Position numbers and translations under genes: made by a program. DNA of 5,203 nucleotides, from contig JAIVIG010000468.1 in the NCBI GenBank assembly GCA_020200675.1, positions 1 through 5,203 on the forward strand. The letters run 5' to 3'. Under the pieces are notes generated by a model. It was given only the letters and a program-made list of their open reading frames with translations. It made no database searches and had not been told where the DNA came from. The first letter of the stretch is position 1, and each line of letters opens with the position of its first letter. Below are positions 1 through 5,203 of this stretch, piece by piece. The stretch is from Actinomycetota bacterium (GTDB lineage: Bacteria; Actinomycetota; Rubrobacteria; Rubrobacterales; Rubrobacteraceae).

Positions 1-1
1 G

Positions 2-9
2 TTTGCAAA
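2..9. promoter_or_regulatory. TTTGCAAA palindrome, possible RamB-like operator
   Basis: The window opens with GTTTGCAAAGG, which contains the perfect 8-bp palindrome TTTGCAAA about 120 bases upstream of the DUF485 start. From memory, the actinobacterial acetate regulator RamB recognises motifs ending in TTTGCAAA in front of acetate genes, so a site here would suit an acetate transporter operon. The rest of the motif lies outside the window, and an 8-bp match is weak. Nearby A/T-rich hexamers (TACTAT at 24-29, TAATAC at 49-54) could be -10 elements, but neither has a convincing -35 at normal spacing, so no promoter is called. Confidence 0.25.
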
Positions 10-84
10 GGTTCCCGTTCGCATACTATTGAGCACATGAGAGTTTTGTAATACAGTGCAGAGTTTGAGAAGGGCGTTAGTCGG

Positions 85-113
85 GGATAAGCTTGTGGGC
101 TTATCCATGGATA
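85..113 (+). promoter_or_regulatory. Leader inverted repeat plus overlapping palindrome
   Basis: GGATAAGC (85-92) and GCTTATCC (99-106) form a perfect 8-bp inverted repeat with a 6-base loop. The right arm is also half of a second perfect palindrome, TATCCATGGATA (102-113), so GGATA occurs twice around one TATCC. The structure ends 4 bases before the AAAGGAG ribosome binding site. It may be an operator (overlapping dyads) or an mRNA hairpin that affects access to the binding site. No known regulator motif is recognised. Confidence 0.45.
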
Positions 114-117
114 GGGG

Positions 118-124
118 AAAGGAG
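118..124 (+). promoter_or_regulatory. Ribosome binding site deciding the DUF485 start
   Basis: AAAGGAG lies 4 bases before the ATG at 129. It favours this ATG over the in-frame upstream TTG at 93, which lies in the loop of the leader inverted repeat and would add 12 residues unlike the family. Confidence 0.7.
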
Positions 125-128
125 TTCG

Positions 129-455
129 ATGGATAGTAGTAGTAGTAGGCACGAAGAGTGGGTCCGTGTAGAGCGAACCCCGGCGTTCCAGGAGTATTCG
201 CGGAAGAGGAAGGTGTTCCTCATCTCGGCGACGATATTCTTCCTCGCGTTCTTCTTTGTTTTTGTGTTTCTGGCGGCGTTCACGACGGTGCTGAACGGCA
301 AGGCCGTAGGGCCGCTGACCTGGGCTTACATCTACGGCCTCGCGCAGTTCCCCATGACCTGGATACTCATGCACATATACGTGGGCCGGGCAAACAAGTG
401 GGACGGCCTCGTAGACCAGGCGCGGCATGAGGCTGCCGAGAGGAAGGAGGGGTAA
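129..455 (+). CDS. DUF485 family inner-membrane protein (YjcH-like)
   Basis: This is a 108-residue membrane protein of the DUF485 family, which is commonly encoded directly upstream of ActP-type symporters (yjcH-actP in Escherichia coli). Its biochemical role is not established; an accessory role for the symporter is usually assumed. The sequence has a polar N-terminus with a short Ser run (residues 3-6, from an AGT repeat), a basic stretch before the first membrane segment (about 29-51, rich in Phe), and a second membrane segment (about 65-85). It ends in the family-like motif Y84..R87-A88-N89..D92 and a charged tail. The ATG at 129 is chosen because of AAAGGAG at 118-124; an in-frame TTG at 93 is the alternative. 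The stop is one base from the start of the symporter gene, so the two are surely co-transcribed and probably translationally coupled. The length is typical for the family and nothing looks broken. Confidence 0.88.
   Translation: MDSSSSRHEEWVRVERTPAFQEYSRKRKVFLISATIFFLAFFFVFVFLAAFTTVLNGKAVGPLTWAYIYGLAQFPMTWILMHIYVGRANKWDGLVDQARHEAAERKEG
444..450 (+). promoter_or_regulatory. Ribosome binding site of the symporter gene
   Basis: AAGGAGG, inside the last codons of the DUF485 gene, lies 6 bases before GTG at 457. This near-ideal spacing makes GTG 457 the start rather than the in-frame ATG at 427, which overlaps the upstream gene and precedes this site. Confidence 0.8.
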
Positions 456-456
456 C

Positions 457-2052
457 GTGTTTGGATTGAGCGACTACGCCACAGCTATAGTCTTCTTTGT
501 CATCATCATTGCGCTGACGCTCGGCATCACCGCCTGGGCGTCGATGAGGAACAAGTCCGCCAGCGACCAGTACGTAGCGGGCGGCAAGATCACGGGCTGG
601 CAGAACGGCCTCGCCATCTCCGGCGATTATCTCTCGGCGGCCTCCTTCCTTGGGATAGCGGGGGCCATCGCCCTACAAGGCTTCGCCGGTTTCTATCTCT
701 CGATAGGCTTCCTGGTAGCGTTCCTCGTGGTGCTCCTGCTTGTGGCGGAGCCCTTGAGGAACCTCGGCAAGTACACCCTGGCCGACATGCTCACGGCCAG
801 GTTCAACATGAGCAGGATTCGCTCGACGGCGGCCGTCAGCACGGTCGTCATAAGCATGTTCTACATGATCGCCCAGTTGGTCGGGGCCGGGGCGATCATC
901 AAGCTCCTGCTCGGCATCCCGTACGCGTATTCGGTGATCGGCATAGGCATCCTCATGACCATCCTCGTCGTAGGAGGAGGTATGGTAGCGACGACCTGGA
1001 TCCAGATCATCAAGGCTGTCCTGCTCATCGCCGGCTCCCTGGTCCTCTCGTTGTTCGTGCTTTCCAACTACGGCTTCAACCCGGTCGGGGTGTTCAACGC
1101 GGTCGAGAGCGAGATCGGCTCCAAGGCGCTCCATCCGCCCGCCCCGAGCGGCATAGCGGCGAGCCTCGACGTGATCTCGCTAAACATTGCCCTCGTCCTG
1201 GGGACGGCGGGCCTGCCACACATCCTGATACGCTTCCTCACCGTCCCGGATGCCAAGACGGCCCGCTCCTCGATCATATGGGCGACCTGGATCATCGGCC
1301 TGTTCTACCTGGTAACGCCGATCCTGGGCTACGGCGCGGCTCTCTACGTCGGACAGGATGCTATCAAGGCGCAAAGCCCTGAGGGCAACCTGGCCGCTCC
1401 GCAGCTCGCCTCCACGCTCGGCGGCCCCATCTTGTTCGCCTTCGTCTCAGCAGTTGCCTTTGCCACCATCGTGGCCGTCGTGGCGGGGCTCGTGATCGCC
1501 GCCTCCAGCGCCTTCGCCCACGACTTCTACACAAACGTCATCCGCGGCGGCGAGGCGTCCGAGCAAGAGCAGTTCAGGGCCGCCCGCATTGCGGCCATCG
1601 GTATCTCGGTGGCGGCGATAGTTCTGGCCCTGCCCCTGCAGGGCGCGAACGTTGCTTTCCTCGTGGCACTAGCCTTCGCCGTCGCTGCGAGTGCGAACGT
1701 GCCCGTCATACTGCTGACGATCTTCTGGAGAAGATTCAACTCGACCGGAGCTGTCGCCGGCATGATCGTCGGCCTCGTCTCCTCCGTCGGGCTCGTGATC
1801 CTGAGCCCGGTCATTATCGGCGAGGCGGCGATCTTCCCGTTCGAGAAAGGAAGTCCGGCTCTGATCTCGGTGCCCTTGGGCTTCCTGGCCTGCTACATCG
1901 GAACCCTCGTTGGCGGGCGCGGGGCCGAGAGAGAGCGCGAGCAGGGGCTGCAGACCGATTACGACGAGATCTATGTTAGCTCCCTCACCGGCATCACCAA
2001 TGTAGAAGAGGAGCTACAGGAAGCGTCCCCGACGCAGGAGTCTTCAAGGTAG
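457..2052 (+). CDS. actP: ActP-type cation/acetate symporter (SSS family)
   Basis: This is a 531-residue integral membrane transporter of the sodium:solute symporter family (SLC5-like fold), ActP/MctC subgroup, which takes up acetate and related short monocarboxylates with a cation. The protein is hydrophobic throughout, consistent with about 13 membrane segments. Diagnostic stretches are GDYLSAASFLG (residues 56-66), GTAGLPHILIRFLTV (249-263) and GLVIAASSAFAHDFYTNV (344-361), which closely resemble ActP. The C-terminal 45 or so residues are hydrophilic and acidic and probably cytoplasmic. GTG 457 is preferred over ATG 427 because of the AAGGAGG at 444-450. The gene follows the DUF485 gene by one base. 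No acetyl-CoA synthetase gene is visible, so the exact substrate (acetate, propionate or pyruvate) is inferred from family and context. Length and motifs indicate an intact gene. Confidence 0.9.
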   Translation: MFGLSDYATAIVFFVIIIALTLGITAWASMRNKSASDQYVAGGKITGWQNGLAISGDYLSAASFLGIAGAIALQGFAGFYLSIGFLVAFLVVLLLVAEPLRNLGKYTLADMLTARFNMSRIRSTAAVSTVVISMFYMIAQLVGAGAIIKLLLGIPYAYSVIGIGILMTILVVGGGMVATTWIQIIKAVLLIAGSLVLSLFVLSNYGFNPVGVFNAVESEIGSKALHPPAPSGIAASLDVISLNIALVLGTAGLPHILIRFLTVPDAKTARSSIIWATWIIGLFYLVTPILGYGAALYVGQDAIKAQSPEGNLAAPQLASTLGGPILFAFVSAVAFATIVAVVAGLVIAASSAFAHDFYTNVIRGGEASEQEQFRAARIAAIGISVAAIVLALPLQGANVAFLVALAFAVAASANVPVILLTIFWRRFNSTGAVAGMIVGLVSSVGLVILSPVIIGEAAIFPFEKGSPALISVPLGFLACYIGTLVGGRGAEREREQGLQTDYDEIYVSSLTGITNVEEELQEASPTQESSR

Positions 2053-2086
2053 CCGACAAACCAGGCCTCGTCGTACGCGCTTGTAT

Positions 2087-2117
2087 CGGAGCACCCGCCA
2101 CAAGGACGGGTGCTCCG
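2087..2117. terminator. Probable bidirectional terminator between convergent operons
   Basis: CGGAGCACCCG (2087-2097) and CGGGTGCTCCG (2107-2117) form a perfect 11-bp GC-rich stem with a 9-base loop. It lies 35 bases after the symporter stop and 44 bases beyond the stop of the opposing receiver gene, so it is placed to end both transcripts. There is no clear T-tract on either side (TCTCTC follows on the + strand), so it is a stem-only or weak intrinsic terminator. The rest of the 108-base gap shows no gene. Confidence 0.65.
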
Positions 2118-2160
2118 TCTCTCAAGGAGCGGTATCGGGGTCAGCCGAGCAGGCAACACG

Positions 2161-2562
2161 TCAATGGCTGGGCGGCGCGTGGCGCGCCACGCGCCGCACG
2201 GCGTCGACTAGCTCGTCTCGGGCGGCGTCTTTGAGGACGTAGCCGGCGGCGCCAGCTTTGATGGCCTCCAGCATGTAGTCCGGGTTCTCGTGCATGGTTA
2301 CCATGAGGACCCCGGTCTCGGGGCACTCGTGCTTTATGGCGCGGGTAGCCTCCAGGCCGTCCATCTCCGGCATGCGAACGTCCATGAGGACGAGGTTTGG
2401 AACCAGAGAGCGGCAGAGCTCTATGGCCTCGCGGCCGTTGCAGGCCTCGCCCACGACCTCGATGCCCGGCTCCCTCTGGAGCATGCTGCGCAGCCCGCTC
2501 CGGACGAGCGCGTGGTCGTCGGCGATCAAGAGCCGTATCGAGACCGCGCCCTCGTCGCTCAT
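2161..2562 (-). CDS. NarL/FixJ-type response regulator, receiver domain only
   Basis: This is a 133-residue receiver protein. It has the acidic pair D15-D16, phospho-acceptor D61 in LMDVRMPEMDG, T89 in the VTM motif and K111 in YVLKDA, so phosphorylation should be intact. The sequence is of the NarL/FixJ type, whose members normally run to about 210-220 residues with a LuxR-type HTH at the C-terminus. Here the protein ends (VRRVARHAPPSH) in what would be the linker, and only 108 bases remain before the convergent symporter gene, too little for the HTH. The ATG at 2562 has a weak GAGGG (2568-2572) 5 bases upstream. It is the last gene of the operon and the likely partner of the HisKA_3 kinase before it. 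Without an HTH it may act by protein contact or as a phosphate sink, or it may be a truncated remnant. Its last codons hold a perfect 26-bp palindrome. Confidence 0.85.
   Translation of the reverse strand: MSDEGAVSIRLLIADDHALVRSGLRSMLQREPGIEVVGEACNGREAIELCRSLVPNLVLMDVRMPEMDGLEATRAIKHECPETGVLMVTMHENPDYMLEAIKAGAAGYVLKDAARDELVDAVRRVARHAPPSH
2172..2197. repeat. Perfect 26-bp palindrome at the 3' end of the receiver gene
   Basis: The half-site GCGGCGCGTGGCG (2172-2184) is followed at once by its exact reverse complement (2185-2197), with no spacer and no mismatch. It spans the codons for about RRVARHAP, ending 9 bases before the stop. In RNA it would fold into an 11-bp GC stem with a 4-base loop. 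It could act as a first terminator or 3' stabilising hairpin for the minus-strand operon, although no T-tract follows. Confidence 0.8.
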
Positions 2563-4597
2563 CGGCGCCCTCGGTCGCCCGGAATGCCGGCGGGGCGGCT
2601 ACTATGGTGGTACCCGCGCCGGGGCGGCTCGCGACCCGGAAGTCGCCGCCGAGCAGGACCACCCTCTCGCGCATGCCCGTCATGCCGACCCGCTCGCCGG
2701 GACCGCTCGGAGCCCCGTGGGCAGACGACTCCTCCGGTACGAAGCCCCGCCCGTAGTCCCGGACGGTGAGCCTGATGCTGCCACGCTCGCTCCCACTCGC
2801 CCAGGTTCCGGCCGGACGCCGCTCGAGTGAGAGGTCCACCCTATTCGTGCCGGCGTGCTTGCCGACGTTGTTCAGCGCCTCCTGGATGACCCGGAAGATC
2901 GCCGTCTCCGTGGCGGCCGGGAGCCGCTCGTCGCCTAAAGTTTCCTCGTATTCGATGCGCCACCCTTCGGCCCGCAAGGCGTCGAGGTGGAGGCGTACGG
3001 CGCTCTTGAGGCCGAAGTCGTCGAGCGCCGTCGGCCTGAGGTTCGCGATGATCTGGCGTGCCTCGCCCACGGTCTGGCGCACGAGCTCTGAGACCCGCGT
3101 GAGGTCCTCGTACCCTTCTTCGGATTGAGGCGGATGGTATTGGATGAAGGCCTGCAGGTGCTGGTGGGCCGCGGCGGCCACCTGTGCCAGGCTGTCGTGC
3201 ACCTCGTAGGCGACCCGGCGCCGCTCCTCCTCCTGGGCGACCAGGATCTTACCAACCAGGTCCTGCAACCTCTTCTCGCGCTCGGCGAGCTCGCCGTAAA
3301 GCCGAGCGTTCTCGAAAGCGCTCGCCGCCTGGCTGGCGAGGCTCTCCAGGATCTCCACCACATCGTTCTCCGCCAGCGCTTCGGGACCGTAAACCTCGAG
3401 TACCCCGACAGCCCGCTCCCGTACCAGCAGCGGCAGGCACAACCCGACCGCGACGGACTCGTTCCCCCGAGCGTCCGATCGGAAGAGCCGGGAGGTCTCG
3501 CTCTCCAGGGCGGACTCCTGGGCCTCCTTCACCGCCGTCGTGTAGCGGGCCTTCGGCTCCAGCCTCTCCAGGCCGATCGACCGCCAGACGCCGAGACCAC
3601 CGCCGTCCTCCCGCAAGGAGATCACCGCCGCCGTCAACCCGGAGATGCGGCGCATGATGCCCAGAAGGCGCGTGGCAATCTCCTCGGGCTCGAGCGTCGA
3701 ACCCAGGAGGTTGCCAGCCTCGTGCAGCGCCACGAGCCGGTCTAGGCTTCGCCGCAGCTCTTCCTCGGCCCTCTTGCGCTCGGTTATGTCCTCCACCGTG
3801 CCCTCGAATCCCACCACCTCGCCCGAATCGTCGCGCATGGCACGGGCGTTTATGGAGATCCAGATCACATCGCCGTCCTTACGATAGACTTGGATCTCGA
3901 ACTCGAACACCCTGCCGTCCTGCCGCATAAGTCGGACGAGCTCAGTCCGCCGGGCTGGCTCGACGTAGTGCTGCTCCGCGAAGTTGTAGATGGTACGGAT
4001 CATCTCCTCCGGAGAGTCATAGCCGTAGATGCGCGCCATCATCTGGTTCGCCGTCACGAGGCGGCCGTCGGCCGTGGCCTGGAAGATGCCCTCCACCGCG
4101 TTCTCGAAGATGCCCCGGTATTTCTCCTCGGCCAGCCTGAGCGCCTCCTGGGCCCGCCTCCTCTCCCGGCGCTCCTCGGCATCCCTGAGCTCCCGCTCGA
4201 TGGCGGGTACGAGCCGGGCGAGGCTGTCTTTGGCGACGAAGTCGTGGGCCCCGGCCTTCATGGCCTTGACCGCCGCGTCCTCGCCGATGTGACCGGAGAC
4301 GATGATGAACGGGAGATCCCTCCAACCGTTCTTCCGGAGCAACTCCAGAGCCGCGGGCGCGCTGAAGTTCGGCATGGCGTGATCCGAGATGACCACGTCC
4401 CAATCTTGTCTCTCGAGCACGGCCCGCATGCACTCGGCGGTGTCGACCCGCTCGTGGAAGACCTCGTAACCCCCGCGTTTGAGCTCGCGCAGGAGCAACA
4501 GGGCGTCGTCGGCCGAGTCCTCGACCAGAAGCACCCGGAGCGGCTGGCGCTCCTCATCGCGCGATGAGGAGCGTGTCGAGCTTTCGCGGGCGGTCAT
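2559..4597 (-). CDS. REC-PAS-GAF sensor histidine kinase (HisKA_3 type), frameshifted near its end
   Basis: This is a probably cytoplasmic kinase with no membrane segments. An N-terminal receiver (about 20-135) has E26/D27, phospho-acceptor D72, S101 and K123. A PAS domain follows (about 157-275, ending DITERKRAEEEL), then a GAF domain (about 288-430), then HisKA_3 with H467 in VAYEVHDSLAQ. The HATPase domain has the N-box E573-N577 and H581, the G1 motif D614-Y-G-R-G618 and GMTGMRER (638-645). The ATG at 4597 overlaps the upstream kinase stop (ATGA). As sequenced, the frame does not stop after the ATPase domain but runs on to 2141 through the receiver gene in a wrong, Arg-rich frame (818 codons). 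Adding one base in the CCCC at 2592-2595 gives an end of AGIPGDRGRR and a TGA at 2559-2561 inside ATGA with the receiver start, for about 679 residues. The end given here assumes that frame. The protein likely takes phosphate from the upstream kinase, or senses a ligand itself, and feeds the receiver protein downstream. Confidence 0.85.
2591..2596 (-). other. Probable one-base frameshift in the kinase 3' end
   Basis: On the minus strand the kinase reads T-I-V-A-A and then enters GCCCCG. With one more C here the next codons give P-A-G-I-P-G-D-R-G-R-R and a stop at 2559-2561 that forms ATGA with the receiver gene start. Without it, the frame stays open for another 140 or so codons in a frame that shadows the receiver gene. 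A homopolymer sequencing error or a real one-base deletion both fit. No classical slippery heptamer is present. Confidence 0.65.
4548..4573. repeat. Perfect 26-bp palindrome near the kinase start
   Basis: The half-site CGCTCCTCATCGC (4548-4560) is followed directly by its exact reverse complement (4561-4573). It lies 25-50 bases into the REC-PAS-GAF kinase gene and encodes the polar, non-conserved stretch around residues 9-17 before the receiver domain. In mRNA it can fold into a stable hairpin just downstream of the start codon. It has the same length and zero spacing as the palindrome at 2172-2197 but a different sequence. Confidence 0.8.
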
Positions 4598-5203
4598 TTC
4601 GTCGTGCCCTCCTTTTGGGATACCATGGGGTCGATCCGGGGGCCGGGGCGCAGGGTGAAGAAGAAGGTCGCCCCACGGCCCACCTCGCCCTCGGCCCAGA
4701 TCCTGCCGCCGTGGCGGTGGACGACGCGCTGGACGGTGGCGAGCCCTATCCCCGTCCCCTCGAACTCTCCCGCCCCATGCAACCGCTGGAAGGCGCCGAA
4801 GAGCTTGCCCGCGTAGGCCTGGTCGAAGCCCGCCCCGTTGTCGTGCACGTAGTACACCGGGACGCGGCCTCTATGGGAGAGTCCCTCGCTCAGGCCGAAC
4901 TCTACCCGGGCCTCGGGGTTCTTCGCAGTGAACTTCCAGGCGTTGCCGATCAGGTTGACGAGGGCCACTCGGAGGAGCTTCGAGTCCCCCCAGACCTCGA
5001 GCCCCTTCTGAGCCGAGAACTCGACCTTCCGCTCCAGCCTGGCCTCGCGCAGCTCCTCAGCGACCTCCTCGGCCAGGGCGCCGAGGTCCAGGCGCTTGCG
5101 CTCCATGCTGCCCCGCGTCACGCGCGTGAGGCCCAAAATGTCGTCTATGAGCATGCCCATCCGCTGGCTGGCACTCCGCACCCGGCCGAGGTAGTCTCTG
5201 CCC
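4594..5203 (-). CDS. Sensor histidine kinase, C-terminal part (cut by window end)
   Basis: The visible 202 residues are the C-terminal portion of a HisKA/HATPase_c sensor kinase; the start, sensor region and phospho-acceptor histidine lie beyond the window. The frame is open to the edge (GRDYLGRVRSASQRMGMLIDDIL is the second helix of the dimerisation domain), so an internal GTG at 5181 is not the true start. The ATP-binding domain shows the N-box (N83 to N87, NLIGNAWKFT), G1 motif DNGAGFD (120-126) and G2 motif GTGIGLA (148-154), all intact. The sequence resembles bacteriophytochrome-like and PAS-containing kinases often found in front of stand-alone or hybrid receivers. The stop overlaps the next gene's start (ATGA), so the two are translationally coupled. 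The kinase may phosphorylate the N-terminal receiver of the next protein; that pairing is inferred from order only. Confidence 0.88.
   Translation of the reverse strand, partial: GRDYLGRVRSASQRMGMLIDDILGLTRVTRGSMERKRLDLGALAEEVAEELREARLERKVEFSAQKGLEVWGDSKLLRVALVNLIGNAWKFTAKNPEARVEFGLSEGLSHRGRVPVYYVHDNGAGFDQAYAGKLFGAFQRLHGAGEFEGTGIGLATVQRVVHRHGGRIWAEGEVGRGATFFFTLRPGPRIDPMVSQKEGTTK
4608..4617 (-). promoter_or_regulatory. Ribosome binding site of the REC-PAS-GAF kinase gene
   Basis: On the minus strand AAAAGGAGGG lies 10 bases before the ATG at 4597, inside the last codons of the upstream kinase gene. It supports this start and shows that translation can begin independently as well as by ATGA coupling. 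Confidence 0.7.

Noticed and set aside
134..147. AGT/TAG trinucleotide repeat at the DUF485 start, possibly phase-variable.
   Set aside because: Changes in a three-base repeat would only alter the number of Ser residues without shifting frame, and the tract is only about four units long.
673..1134. Long open frame antisense to the symporter gene.
   Set aside because: It is a GC-rich shadow of the real gene with no ribosome binding site and low-complexity charged composition.
1971..2159. Minus-strand frame beginning LPARLTPIPLLERR just after the receiver stop, faintly like the start of a LuxR-type HTH (LTPRE...).
   Set aside because: Only a few residues match, the following residues do not resemble an HTH, and the frame soon runs into the antisense of the symporter gene.
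2591..2597. Programmed ribosomal frameshift as an explanation for the missing kinase stop.
   Set aside because: A -1 shift is needed, but no X-XXY-YYZ heptamer is present; a sequence error or simple mutation is more likely.
3152..3184. GC-rich imperfect hairpin (GGTGGGCC...GGCCACC) in the kinase gene.
   Set aside because: It has a bulge, encodes the Ala-rich conserved helix after the phospho-acceptor His, and is explained by codon composition.
3125..4567. Several long + strand frames opposite the REC-PAS-GAF kinase.
   Set aside because: They mirror the codon pattern of the kinase, have no recognisable domain, and lack start signals.

Overview
The window looks like a chromosomal segment of a high-GC bacterium. 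The best guess is an actinobacterium of the Rubrobacter type. Codon use is GC-rich yet keeps frequent ATA (Ile) and AGG (Arg), starts include ATG and GTG, ribosome binding sites are strong AAGGAGG-type, and the DUF485/ActP pair and the kinase sequences fit that group. This assignment is inference; no rRNA or marker gene is present. No mobile element, tRNA, CRISPR array or phage gene was seen.

Layout. (1) Bases 1-128 are a leader with a TTTGCAAA palindrome at the window edge, a perfect 8-bp inverted repeat and an overlapping 12-bp palindrome just before the first gene. (2) On the + strand, 129-2052, is a two-gene operon: a small DUF485 membrane protein (YjcH type) followed after one base by a sodium:solute symporter of the ActP acetate/monocarboxylate family. 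(3) Bases 2053-2160 are a convergent intergenic gap with an 11-bp perfect stem, probably a shared terminator. (4) On the - strand, from 5203 down to 2161, is a signalling operon. In order of transcription it holds the C-terminal part of a HisKA-type histidine kinase (cut by the window end), a REC-PAS-GAF-HisKA_3-HATPase kinase that overlaps it by ATGA, and a NarL/FixJ-type receiver protein without a DNA-binding domain.

The ordinary reading is an acetate-type uptake operon facing a two-component/phosphorelay operon. Three things stand out in the signalling operon. The second kinase has lost its stop codon through an apparent one-base frameshift in a CCCC run; restoring one base gives a stop in an ATGA overlap with the receiver gene. 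The receiver protein stops exactly where its LuxR-type HTH should begin. Two perfect 26-bp palindromes with no spacer lie inside coding sequence, one just after the second kinase's start and one over the last codons of the receiver gene. I see no wholly new enzyme system. The most unusual material is this palindrome pair and the HTH-less output.
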